Of a stretch of DNA of 64,000 bases, positions 8,641-20,900 are shown one piece after another; position 1 is the stretch's first letter; each line of letters opens with the position of its first letter. The notes beneath the pieces were generated by a model that made no database searches, was not told the DNA's origin, and was given only the letters and a program-made list of their open reading frames with translations. A program made the translations under genes and the position numbers. The DNA comes from Mucor racemosus (lineage: Eukaryota > Mucoromycota > Mucoromycetes > Mucorales > Mucoraceae), in the NCBI GenBank assembly GCA_027405735.1, contig JAPEHQ010000006.1, positions 1,302,001 through 1,366,000 of the forward strand, read 5' to 3'.

Positions 8641-11172
8641 TATAATGAAAAGCTCACTTATTCTTTGTCGAAAAGCTCTGTGTCATGTTTTGCATTATAG
8701 AGAGTATGATAAATTCCACGGTATTTAATGATATAATAAAAAGAAAACCCCAAGGTTCTTGAAATGTGTTTTATCACTTTTAGCAATTCTCTTGGCTCGC
8801 GTCACTTAAATGCTTTCAAAAATAGTTTTTCGAATACAATACATTAGTATTTTATGAAAAATGCTGCTAAAATTGAGCGAAATAGTAAAAAAACAAAAAT
8901 TAGATATCTGACAAGTATTTGAATGTAGAAAAGTTTAACATAATAAAGGCTCAATGTTGTCTGTTTGATTAATTAAAGCAACTTGTCATTTAGAACTTTC
9001 CCCATTTTTAGATATTCAGAATGCTATAAAATTAAAAAACCTTTTACCAACCAGAGCAATTTATGATGTAAGTTGTACCCTTAATTTGGTGTATTATGGT
9101 CTAAAAAATCTTTGAAATTTGCCGAGATATCAAGGATTAAAAGAAGAGATTGTTGCATTTTTAACACTATGTGATGCGACGAAAGCAATTTTTATGCAAC
9201 AACATTGAATATTAATTAGGATTATTGTTGAACCAGGTTTTACCAGTCAAATTTATTAGTACAAGCTCGGATGGATACCATCCTTAGTACGAATACTATT
9301 CAAAGCTATTCACTAGTGATATTGAATTTACAAATCTGCTGCTAATGGCAATATACAAAACTTTGTGCATTTCAAATTAGAAAGATTGTAAAAATCAGAA
9401 ACTTAAGTTTACTGTTAAACTAAGTCTAATTATAGACAGGATGTCAGGTATACATTCGCGTTTATTTATTTGACAGAGATTACCGAAAAATCTAATACTC
9501 TGTTTGCAAAGATAAATTACGCTTCGAAAACGTTACCAAGTAAATCACTTCTTCAATAATGATAATTTGACATTAATGCAAATATTGAACCAAGTTGCAA
9601 ACATTGAAACCAAGTTGCAAATTTTGGTAATAGTTGTTATGTTGAAATAAAAACGGAACATTTCAAGCTGTTCAAGTCTGTACGCCCACTCCAGTACAAT
9701 ATATGTGGGATAATTTATATCCAATCTTAACTTTTGCCATCTCTCAAAGTATTTTAACAATCTCTCATCCTTTCGCTAATGCTTGATAATAATTTGAGTT
9801 TTTTTTTTATAAATTCGTACAACCATAACATTAAAATAAAGTAAAGCAATCAAATATCAATAAGACAGATTACAACTTTAAAGAAAAATATACGACACAA
9901 AGCCATTCTTCGCTTACTACATGATCCGATAATGGAAGAAAGGTATAAATGAATTTCAATATGTCAGCTGGTTTTATAGTAGATTTTATTTTTATTGCGG
10001 TAATATGTAAATCCATATATATATATATATGTATATTCTTGTAATTTTAAATAAGGTCATACATTGTATTATTTATAAATGGCAAAAGTTCGATACAACA
10101 CAAGTTAATTAGGCTTGTTTTAAACACTCTGTACGAAAAAGCGCCTTTTTACAGATAATTTCAAGGTCATTTGTATCTATTTGTTACTCCAGAAACCTAA
10201 AACCAGGGTACGAAATCAACCGAGAACCTGTGCTTCACTTCTATCCTGTATTCATAAATCCCATTGGATGAATGAATCTGTAATCTCTATTGAGATCAGG
10301 TACAAAAAACAAAAATCCCGATCAGATAACCATATTGGTAGTATATCAGAAAAAAAAGGGTCCCCATCTACACTATAAGGCAACTCTTAAAATTTAATGT
10401 AATTTGAGTAATTGTCCATTCCGTCCCTTGTTGAAGAAAATATAATGATATAACTTTAACATACAGCTTTGCTCTTGTGGTTGTTCTATCTGATGAGTTG
10501 ATGTAATCTCTTCATATAATATCAAACATTTATCCAACTAGCGATGATGGAGTGTTTAATCTGATGAAAAGATATGAGATCTGCTATATACACCGCATAC
10601 GTTTTATAGATACTGTGCAACAATACTCCCTCCATGAGAATATACCCATCCTTTAAAGGCAACAAATAAGATGTAAAATATCGGGGTGACAGATAGATAA
10701 CAGCATGCCATTTAATACTTTTCCTTTGCCTATATGGGTCTTTACTGCTTTGCTAAAGCATAAACACTACATGATCTACTACATTTTCCCTTTATTTTTT
10801 CAAACATTTAGGGTCGTGTGAGATAAATTGTAATAAAGACACGTTTCCCACGGCTCATGACAAACAAAGAATCATTTTTAGAAAAAGAAGAGACTTGGTC
10901 TTATTAAACGAAAAGGAAAAAAAAAAAAGAAAGCAGGATATCCGTATTCTTCCAGTTATAGATTTTTAGAGAGGAAATTATAAGACGAGAGATAGATATT
11001 CAAACTACTAAATGTGGAGAAAAGAGAGAATGCAATTGAAGGTACGCTTACACCATCAGTATATACTCCGTTTTATCCGCTGCTTTTTTTTTTTATATAA
11101 AATCGAATTCCTGCTCTTCTCTTTTACTATCTTCTTCTTTATTCAATTCCAATTAATTCCAATTCTATCGCA
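8641..11172. other. gene-free interval upstream of glutamate dehydrogenase
   Basis: No convincing ORF is present on either strand. 9226-9280 is a diverged copy of the palindromic repeat at 43381-43430. A short TA run lies near 10018. The last 120 bases before the GDH start contain a TATA-like TTTATATAAAA near 11091, a plausible core promoter for the downstream gene. Confidence 0.5.
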
Positions 11173-13089
11173 ATGGCTTTCCTCTTGAGACGCTTACCGT
11201 AAGTCAGTTACCGTTTGATATTACATATTTCCATGTTTAATCCTTGAACCATCACTTTAGAGCAACTGCCCGTCCTTTGATGGCTACCCCTCACACTTTT
11301 AACCGTGTTATTTTCCCCTCAGTTGCTAGATCATTGACCACCGGTAAGTTTATCTATATATCGTCTTTTGCAATCCAATCTCATTTTTTGTTCCCTTGAA
11401 ATTAGCTGCTACTCAAGCTGCTTGTAACAATGACGAACCTTCTTTCTTGCAATCCGTTGAAAAATACTATGATCATGCTGCTGGTCTCAGTGAAGTTCAA
11501 TCGCACACTCTTGCTCATCTTCGTGCAGTTGACAGCGTTCTTCGTGTCACTTTCCCCATTGAAGTCGAAAACGGCAAATATGAAGTAATTGAAGGTATTT
11601 AAAATGCAGATAATTTCCGTATTACCTGAATGGCTGTATTGACAATTATTTCTCAAGGTTATCGTGCTCAACACTCTCGCCATCGTTTGCCTGTTAAGGG
11701 TGGTATTCGTTTCTCCGAGGAAGTCGATTTACAAGAAGTTGAAGGTAATTAACGCGTTTATTATAACAACAAATCCGTTTGGAAACTAATTCATACATTT
11801 AATCATTATAGCTTTGGCTTCCCTTATGACCTACAAGTGTGCCGTTGTTGATGTTCCTTGTAAGTAAAAAATGGATTAATTAAGAAAGGCACATGACTCT
11901 AAACAATATTTATAGTCGGTGGTGCCAAGGGTGGTATTAAGATTGATCCCAAGAAATACTCTGTTGAGCAATTGGAAAGAATTACTCGTCGTTACACTAT
12001 GGAATTGTGCCAAAAGAAGTTTATTGGCCCTGGTAAAGTTGATTCTACTACTACAATAAAAACTTCGCTATTAATCACTTTTATAATATAGGTCTTGATG
12101 TCCCTGCCCCTGACGTAGGAACTGGTCCCAGAGAAATGGCCTGGATCATGGATACTTATGCCCAATTCAACGTTGGTGATGTTAATGCTGCTGGTTGTGT
12201 TACTGGTAAACCTTTGTCTATGGGTGGTGTCCGTGGTCGTAACGAAGCTACTGGTTTGGGTGTTTACTATGGTATTCGTGAATTCCTTAGCTATCCTGAA
12301 GTGCAAAAGAAGACTGGTATCAGTGGTAACATGGCTGATAACACTGTTATTGTTCAAGGTTTCGGTAATGTTGGTTACTTTGCCGCCAAGTTCTTTGAGG
12401 AGAACGGTGCCAAGGTTGTTGGTATCGGTGAGAGAGACTGTGCCATCTATGATCCTAAGGGTTTGAACGTTGAGGATCTCCACAAGTACTACAAGGCTAA
12501 CAACACTTTCAAGGGTTATTCCAACACTGCTCAAATTTTTGAGGAATCTACCAAGATTTTGGAAGCTGAATGTGATATTCTTATTCCTGCTGCTCTCGAA
12601 CGACAAATTGGTATGCGTAACGTTGCCAACATCAAGGCTAAGCTCATCGGTGAGGGTGCCAATGGTCCCGTTACTCCTGATGCTCACGATGCCCTTGAAG
12701 CTTCTGGTAAGATCGTTGTTCCCGATTTACTTCTTAATGCCGGTGGTGTCACCGTCTCATACTTTGAATGGCTCAAGAACTTGTCTCACGTCAGATTTGG
12801 TCGTATGAACAAGAAGTGGGATGAGCGTGCTCGCTCCAAGGTTGTTGCCCTTGTCGAGGAAAATGCTGGTCGTTCCTTGACTGGAGCCGAACGTAAGGCT
12901 ATTGTTCACGGTGCTGAGGAGGCTGATTTGGTCTACTCTGGTCTTGAAGACACCATGATCCAAGCTTGTCAAGAAACTAGACAAACTGCTGCACTCAAGA
13001 AGGTCGACTTCAGATCTGCTGCTTATATCAATGCTATTCAAAAGATTGCCGCTGTCTATGAAGGCTCTGGTATGCTCTTCATGCACTAA
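11173..13089 (+). CDS. mitochondrial glutamate dehydrogenase, animal-type, 515 aa
   Basis: The enzyme interconverts glutamate and 2-oxoglutarate plus ammonium using NAD(P). Seven exons were placed: 11173-11198, 11261-11343, 11406-11594, 11658-11744, 11812-11859, 11916-12032 and 12092-13089, which join to 516 codons without a break. Residues 1 to about 36 are rich in Arg, Ser and Thr, lack acidic residues and look like a mitochondrial presequence. The substrate-binding motif KGGIRF lies near residue 111, the catalytic lysine motif GGAKGG near 145, and the Rossmann motif GFGNVG at about 273-278. Length and motifs match the about 500-residue animal GDH rather than the about 450-residue NADP-GDH or the over 1000-residue NAD-GDH usual in Dikarya. 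Long antisense ORFs across it are shadows. Confidence 0.95.
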
Positions 13090-14125
13090 ATTCCTAGATA
13101 GATGTTTAATTAATTCATAACCGAACATTACTTTACATTTTTTTGTACTATCCATTACCATCTATATATATAAACAAATTTCCTTTTAAATATCAAAACG
13201 TTTTGCTTTTAATATTGCTAACTTTTCTGTCCATTTCAAAGGATCTTTCAGTCAAAGAAATCAAACATAAACCTTTAAAACAAATGTCAACACTTGTATA
13301 AATGTACAAAAATTAGCTGTACACTTTTAGTTTGTTTAAGAGAGATCATATCAGAGAAAAATCATACCAAATTTCTTTTTGGAAATGCGTGAAAACGCTT
13401 ACGACATGAAAATATCTGATACAATATTCATATCAATAAGGATTTCGTGCCATTTCATCCAATCTTTTTTCAGTTCGACATATTAAAGTACCGACAGAAA
13501 TGGTTGATTTTCATAGATTTTTAAATAATTTATTTGCAAGATCAAATATAATTTAAAATTAGATACAAATAGAATAAGATTAAATAACATCTGAAGATTA
13601 TTTTCCTATTTTTTGTTTTTTATAAATTGGATTTTGGTGGCAGCTACACTTGATTTATTTTAACCCTTGCAATGCTCTTTTTCTCTCAAAAGAAACATCA
13701 TGATGCAATTTTATAAATGACCAATTCTTTACAAAATCGTGTTTAAGTATGAAATAAAAAATGCATAAATGTACTAAAGTATATCAAAAAGCATTTCCAA
13801 CTAATTTGAAACGAATGCTGAAATCATGGGTTCGATAAAAATTCTATAAAATTTCCAACCAATGCTTATATCCTCAAAATAACATTAAATAGTCGATTGT
13901 TTTGCTAACATATTATACTTGGGGGCGCTGATATAAACAAATGAGATGTATTACATTGACAATTACCTTGTTTTCCATCATATCTAGCTATGCATTCAGG
14001 AAATCAAAAGTTATGGCACATTTCTCGTGACTGGTGGCTCTGCTTGAAAATTAGCCTTCTCCCTCATCACCCCCCCAGATGTTTATTTATTTTGACCTAC
14101 TATTCTCCACAAAAACATACAAACG
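13090..14125. other. intergenic, 3' of GDH to 5' of COX subunit
   Basis: About 1 kb of AT-rich sequence with no supported ORF. It should hold the GDH 3' UTR and the promoter of the cytochrome oxidase gene; a pyrimidine-rich stretch lies near 14060-14090 just before the start codon region. Confidence 0.5.
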
Positions 14126-14603
14126 ATGCTTCGCACAGTTGCCTCCAACATTACCCGCACAGCTGCTGTTCGCTCAGTTGCCAGCATCTCTCGTCCCATG
14201 AGTAAGAAAATGATAAATCAGCAAAATTTTGTATTGAAATTATGTAATCTAATGTGAACATTTAGTGATGAGCCAACGTTTCTATTCCGCCGGTCATGAA
14301 GATGAGAGCTTTGAATCTTTCACTGAACGTTATGTCAAGTTTTTTGACAATGTTGAAGACCTTTTTGAGCTTCAACGTGGTTTAAATAATGCTTTTGCTT
14401 ACGATCTTGTTCCTGCAACATCAGTTATTGAATCAGCCCTTAGAGCTTCTCGCCGTGTGAATGATTTTGCTACTGGTGTTCGTGTTTTCGAAGGTCTCAA
14501 GGATAAAGTAGAAAGCGAGCAACAATATAAAGAATATCTCAATGAATTGGAACCTGTCCGTAAGGAATTGGGTCTTTTAACAAGAGAAGAACTTGCCATT
14601 TAA
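14126..14603 (+). CDS. cytochrome c oxidase subunit Va / yeast Cox6 homologue
   Basis: This is a nuclear-encoded accessory subunit of respiratory complex IV on the matrix side of the inner membrane. Two exons, 14126-14201 and 14266-14603, give 137 residues. The N-terminus (MLRTVASNITRTAAVR...) is a basic, serine-rich mitochondrial presequence, probably cleaved near RFYSAGHED. The mature part begins with the family pattern ESFTERYVKFFDNVEDLFELQ and continues with NNAFAYDLVP, the RRVNDFATGVRVFEG helix-turn region and a C-terminal ELGLLTREEL. Length matches the family. The reading frame of exon 2 starts upstream only through the spliced exon; the first in-frame ATG there would lose the presequence. 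Confidence 0.93.
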
Positions 14604-14935
14604 ATCTATTATACACATTCTTAATTTATCCCACACCATCCAACCAGATATCAAATTACACATCAATCCTTAATTTTGACATGTTACATACATATTTTGT
14701 TGCTTTAGAAATAAAATTAAATTATTGTTTTAGCCAGTTAAATGCGATATTTAATAAGCTGAAAATCAAGCTTCATTTGAATACTTTCTCTTCCAACAAG
14801 GGCCATCTTTTTTTTCTACTATTGAGGGACCGCTTCTAATTTTACGTAGCTGCCTGCAGTGTGAGTTTTAGCATAAATTGATACCACTGGGGTTTTATTG
14901 ACACTTTCTTCTATATTTCTATTCCTTTTATCAAA

Positions 14936-17189
14936 ATGTTATCACGTCTTGGTTTGGCCAATGTAAAGAAAACGGCTACAAAATATGCTATACGTAGTAC
15001 AGTAGCAACTACCATCCGCCCAAAAAATTATAATAAATTTCGTCTTTATACTACTGAAAACAATAAACCCGATCAAAATATCACTAAAGGATTTGAGGGA
15101 TTCTTTGGTAAATCCAAAACTAAGACCAGCAGTGAAAAATCATCAAAACCTAATGAGAATCCCAAGCCAAATCCCAATGAACAGAAACCACCCGAGATGC
15201 CCAATGTTAATATCATTTTAGGTACTTTGGCTGGTACTTACATCCTTTACAAAGCAACAGCTCCTTCAGAAAACTCTCGTGAACTCACTTGGCAATCCTT
15301 CCGCTCAAATTTACTCGATAAAGGCCTTGTAGAACGTTTGGAAGTACTTAATCGTAATAGAGTGCGAGTATACTTGCGAAATGATGCCAATTCCTTGGGT
15401 GTATCACCCAACTCGACTTTTTACTTTTCAATTGGATCTGTAGATGCATTTGAACACAATATTGATGAAGCACAAAAAGAATTAGGCATTCCTTCTTATG
15501 AAAGAATACCAATAGCTTATCGTGATGAAGTTAGCGTAGCTCAAACCTTGCTCCATTTTGCTCCCACACTTTTAATCATTGGTGTCATTTTTTACATGAC
15601 TAAAAAGGGTCCTGGAGGCGCTCAAAGTGGTATATTTGGTATTGGTAAAAGTAAGGCCAAGATGTTTAATCAAGAAAATCAGGTCAAGGTTAAATTCAAG
15701 GATGTTGCTGGTGCAGATGAAGCAAAGCTTGAAATTATGGAATTTGTCAATTTCTTGAAAAATCCCGAAATTTACGAGAAATTGGGTGCTACTATTCCTA
15801 AAGGTGCTGTATTATCTGGCCCTCCCGGTACTGGTAAGACCTTGTTGGCCAAGGCTACTGCAGGTGAAGCAAATGTTCCTTTCTACAGTGTCTCTGGTTC
15901 TGAGTTTGTAGAAATGTTTGTTGGTGTAGGCCCTTCTCGTGTGCGTGATTTGTTTGCTACAGCAAAGAAAAATGCACCATGCATTATTTTCGTAGACGAA
16001 ATTGATGCTATCGGTAAGGCAAGAGGAAAAGGAGGACAAATGGGTGGTAATGATGAAAGAGAAAGTACCTTGAATCAATTGTTGGTCGAAATGGATGGTT
16101 TTGACTCTAATCAACATGTGGTTGTATTGGCTGGTACTAATCGTCCTGATGTATTGGATCCCGCATTACTTCGTCCTGGCCGTTTTGATAGACACATCTC
16201 TATTGATCGCCCTGATATTGCTGGCCGTGCCCAAATCTTTGAAGTTCATTTAAAACCTATCATGACCAAAGTAGATAAAAAGGCCTTAGCACGTAAATTA
16301 GCTGCATTGACTCCAGGTTTTGCTGGTGCAGATATTCATAATGTCTGTAATGAAGCTGCTTTGATTGCTGCTCGTCATGTAAAGGCGGAAGTTGAAGAAA
16401 TTGATTTTGAAGATGCCATTGAACGTGTTATTGCTGGTCTTGAGAAGAAATCAAGATTGCTTTCACCTGAAGAAAAGAAGACAGTTGCTTATCATGAAGC
16501 TGGTCATGCCGTTGCTGGTTGGTATTTGAAACATGCTGATCCTCTCTTGAAGGTATCTGTGATACCTCGTAACTCTGCTCTTGGTTATGCTCAATATTTA
16601 CCTAAAGATCAATACCTCTACTCTAAAGATCAATTATTGGACCGCATGTCAATGACATTGGCTGGTCGTGTTTCTGAGGAAATCTTTTTTGATTCAATTA
16701 CTACAGGCGCTCATGATGATTTACAAAAGGTTACCAAGAATGCTTATGCTCAAGTAACAACCTATGGTATGAACGATAAGGTGGGTCCTCTGTCATTTAC
16801 AGATTCTCAAAGTGAACAGCAATTTCAAAAGCCATTCTCTGAACAAACTGGTACCTTGATCGATAATGAAGTCAGAAAGATTGTAACTACTGCTTATGAT
16901 CGCACCCGAGTTTTACTAAATAAAAAGAAAGAAGACATTGAAAAGGTGGCCAAATTATTGTTGGAAAAGGAAGTTTTAACTCGTGAAGATATGGAAAACT
17001 TGTTGGGTAAAAGACCTTTTGAAGAATTTACAGTTTACGATGAATATGTTAGAAGACCAGCAAATCAAGTACGTATAACAAATACAAATTGTGAATAACT
17101 AAACTAACATTATTCTTGGATAGTCTGAGGGTGCTCCCCCTGATTTCCCCAAAGAAAACAATGATGACAGCGTACAATCAACTAAATAA
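14936..17189 (+). CDS. mitochondrial m-AAA protease subunit (AFG3/Yta10/Yta12 family)
   Basis: This is an ATP-dependent zinc metalloprotease of the mitochondrial inner membrane that degrades and matures membrane proteins. Exon 1 is 14936-17068 and a short terminal exon is 17124-17189, giving 732 residues; reading straight through the intron would give a false C-terminus. Residues 1-45 look like a presequence. Membrane segments lie near 90-107 and 204-222. The AAA+ core has Walker A GPPGTGKT (295-302), an FVGVG pore loop (about 328-332), Walker B IIFVDEID (350-357) and an SRH with RPGRFDR near 413-419. The protease site HEAGH is at 520-524. Two transmembrane segments with the N-terminus in the matrix point to m-AAA rather than i-AAA (Yme1). 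Which of the two m-AAA paralogues it is cannot be told here. Confidence 0.95.
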
Positions 17190-17737
17190 TTCCTTTTTTT
17201 CCGTTAATTATTCTCTTTTTTAAAGAATTTTACATGTATATAAAATCAAACAATTAGATAATTAACTTGATACAGTAAGCATCACTATGCGAACTATTTT
17301 CTAGCAATTTTTTTATAATTTTTGAATAAAATGTACTAGATGTTCGAAAGACTGAAAGCAGCATAAATACACAATTTTTCCCTTAAAAACTGGGTCTCAC
17401 TTTTCATCCCTGCTCTAGGTTTCAAAGCATTCGTTAAATTGAGCAACATTTTTTTTTTTTTACATTCATGTTATTAACCTCATTGAGTTCTCTCGAACCC
17501 AATTTAGTTTTTTTTAAAATATTGATTTTTCGTGGAGATATCCTCAAAAACGTGTACAAAGAGATATCTTCGCTTCCAGCTTCAATTTTTCCCCTTATAC
17601 CCTCATCCCAAATTCTGAATTTGAAAGAAAACTGACGACAAAAATTTCGTTTTCTCCATGAAAACTGTAGCTAAAAGGCTTATCAATGGCTCGATCGATA
17701 GATAATTTTTTTGCGCATTATTTCCATTAATTATATA
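17190..17737. repeat. 3' flank of m-AAA gene and truncated family B repeat (about 17365-17735)
   Basis: From about 17365 the sequence matches the family B repeats at 42243-43310 and 61310-62400 in the same orientation. The copy is internally truncated and carries a single-base indel that breaks the frame open in the other three copies. It abuts family A copy 2. Confidence 0.7.
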
Positions 17738-17927
17738 TAGATGGAATCAGTCAATTTAATTTTATGGAACTTGAATGCAAATACCGAAGAACCATTCGTA
17801 AATACTTGGGTTGGTTCTGATAAAGCACTGAATAAATTGGCTTGGGGCAAAGAGGGTAAAAAGGTGGCAATAAATTCCAGTGATGGCCATGTTTATGTTT
17901 ATGTTTATGTTTATGATATTGGAGAGG
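17738..17927 (+). pseudogene. dynein intermediate chain exon fragment opening family A copy 2
   Basis: Translation from 17741 gives a WD-repeat segment with the pattern LWNLNANTEEP...VGSDKALNKLAW..EGKKVAINSSDGHVYVYVYVYDIGE. This is the characteristic WD block of cytoplasmic dynein intermediate chains (LWNLN.DTE.P...ALN...W...GK..A.GDSEG...YD.GE). The codon pair for VY is expanded to a fourfold GTTTAT repeat. The block ends where the uninterrupted repeat shows GTAAG, an exon/intron junction. The hAT element at 17928 interrupts it. It is a fragment, not a gene: flanking exons are absent. Confidence 0.7.
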
Positions 17928-20900
17928 TAGGATTTCACACCCAACGTATCGTATTATGGTCAACCGAGTTTGACTGTTATAACGGGCCGTTTTTTATGCA
18001 GACTCGGATGGGGGTATTCGAGTTTTTTTTTTCGTGTCACCTAAACTCGAAAGTGGGATTCGAGTTTTGGCTTTCAAAAAATATGTGAAATTGTGAAATA
18101 ATCAAATATACGTACATTAACGTATAATTTGACGAAGGGTGATTTAAAAATGCTCTGATTTATTGAAATTTGAAAGATAAACGTATGAAATCATGCAAAA
18201 AATAAAAAAAAATACTGTTTAATTATGAGCTTATAAAGAGAGTTTATGTACTAATTGAATGAGTGTATTGAATTTGAATGGTAATGTAATTAGAATAAAC
18301 ATATGAATATCGTATGAATATACTGTAATTGAACCATGCTTTTATACTTTAATTGTAGCGTGATGATAGAAGCATGGAATGTAGCATTGTCTGATTTGCG
18401 CTATTAAACATCATGGTTTGACAAAGGTTCTAAATAGGTAATTTGGTAATTTCTGATTCTGATAGATCATGCTTGCTTGTCTTTTATTTCATGTATACTT
18501 TATACATATACTCGTTATTTTGAATGAAAACGTGCTTCTGTAACAACATTATTACCGCGCAAGTCATTACCATTTATAAATTGTATGCCATGAGTGAGAG
18601 TGATTTTTTGACGTAATGTTTACATACAATAAAGTAAAAGTTTTCTAATTTTTTGTATATATAAGCTACTCTATCTTTGAGGTTGAGTTCCTTAATTTTT
18701 TGTTCATCTAAACATTTTTATTATAAATAAAAGAAATGAGTGAACAGCCTCATGATAGCCATGATCCTTTTTCAATTCCAAGCCTTATCCAACGTGTTTC
18801 TTCCTATTCATCTATGGGAACTTCTTCAACTACTGCATCTTTAACTGACAGATTTAGAGGTAGTTTACCTTTTGAAGGGCTAGAAGAAATTAGGCGGCAT
18901 AATAGGACAAGCAGAATATCGATAAGGTCAGAAGTAACAGGAAAGGAGCATGATATACCATGGTGTGGAAGTGACAGGAGGGAGGCAGCAAATTATGACA
19001 ACAAAGTGCACCGGGCTTGGAAATGGTGGAATATATATGGTTATGGAATGAGAGTTGATGATTTTATACATTGTACTGTAAAGAGAAGAAAAGGAGAATG
19101 CTTCGAAAAATTTTCTAGTTCAAAAGGATCAAGTACAAGCTTTCGAAAACATCTTGAAAACAAACATTTTAATCTTACTGAATCCAGACGTGAGTATTAT
19201 TTTATCAATCAATCATAAATTCGCATTCATTAACATGTTACATTGCACGTTAGATAATATAATTCTTAAATTATTGACGTTTTCGAAAGAACAAATTACT
19301 GATTGGGAAGATAAAACAGACAGAGAAAAAGAGATTTATAACTATGATTTTGTTCAAAGCTGTCTCACGCAAGAAAATAAGCCTCATCTGGACAGATATC
19401 AAAAAGAACAAGACGAAATTGATACAATCGATGAGGAGCCCCATACAAGAGAAGCTTTTCTTAAACTATTTACTGATTTCATTATAGCTAATAGATTGAC
19501 AATAAATTTTTCTGAAAAAAACATTACTTTGGAAAAGCTTATTCAATTCAGCAGCAGAAATAGTGGAAATGATGGCTCAAAATCGTACGATCTAATACTG
19601 ATACCTCCCAAGAAAAATAAATTGAAGGATTTGCTTATTCAAAAATACTTGGATCAAAAGGAAATAATTAAAACCACTCTGCAAGAGCAAGAATTCTTAA
19701 ATTTTACAACTGATTTGTGGAAGAGTGATACTAGTGAGTAAAAAGTACTACATATACTTTCTTCATTACTGACTTTATTTAATGATGCAACGTAGACAAG
19801 TATTTCATGGGAATAACAGCACATTACATCGACAAAAATTGGAAGCCGCAACAAATAACAATTGCTATTAAATACATGAAAAATGCTTCTCATTCGGGTA
19901 TGCACCAATTTATACAATTCATAAATGTTGATTTGTTTTGATACTGACATTCATAAAAAGGAAAAGATCTTGGAAAATTATTCCTTGCAGTGTTGGATGA
20001 CTATGGCATCAAAAACAAATTATTCTGCATAACAACCGATAATGCATCAAATAATGGATCAATGGGAGAATATATTGAAAAGGTAACAGAAGATGATGAG
20101 TCTTTCAATTTCAAAAAGAAGGAAAACATGATTTCCTGTTTTGCGCACGTAATCAACATTGTATGTCACGATTTAATTGAAAAAGGGCTAAAAGCAAAAG
20201 CACCAAATGATAGCGCAAACATGGAAGCTGTTATGGAAGATGTAAGTATTTGATTAATTACATGAAATTATTTATTGAATTAATTGGATCTAAAACCATC
20301 CAGATAAACAAAAGTGGTGCCGAGGGTAATAATCCCATTGATAGGCTTCGTAAAGGTTGCGCTAAAATCAAACTTTCTAACCAATTGACATGTGTCTTTG
20401 AATCAAATAAGAAGATATTAAAACTGCCTGATTTAGCAATAATAGTCGACTGTTCTACGAGATGGCACTCTACAAAACATATGATAGATCGGTTCTTGGT
20501 GGTAAGAGAAGCATATAGACTGACAGTGAATTCAGACGACGATATACGTGAAAACTGTAGTTTAAATGATGAGCAAATCCAGTATATTACTATTGTTAAC
20601 GAAGTATTGACAAAATTCGAAAAAATAACAGTTTGGCTCTCAAGTCAGCAGTAAGTAGCAATATTACAGCTTTAATAAAAAATAGTATACCATACAGTAC
20701 TAATTAACTTCTCCAGGTATACAACTATTAATAAAACAATCGTTTTATGTAACCGTTTATTTGACCAATTGGACGCATTTCAAGAAAAAAACCCACATTT
20801 GGCAGACGCTATTCAGTGTTGCAAGGATAAGCTATCGAAGTACTATTCTAAGACTGATTTAACAAGTGTTTATGCAAATTCCACCTTGGTTGACCCGAGT

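Noticed and set aside
11992..12687. 231-codon minus-strand ORF across GDH
   Set aside because: It is antisense to a clearly coding exon and has no family features.
13820..13860. tRNA-like GGTTCGA box
   Set aside because: No A box or cloverleaf around it.
15812..16117. 101-codon minus-strand ORF inside the m-AAA gene
   Set aside because: Shadow of the AAA+ coding frame.
17060..17098. m-AAA protease ending at 17098
   Set aside because: That end lies inside an intron with donor GTACGT and branch site; the spliced exon 17124-17189 gives a better C-terminus.
17882..17918. GTTTAT repeats as telomere-like sequence
   Set aside because: Only up to four units, in frame with a WD-repeat coding segment present in other copies.
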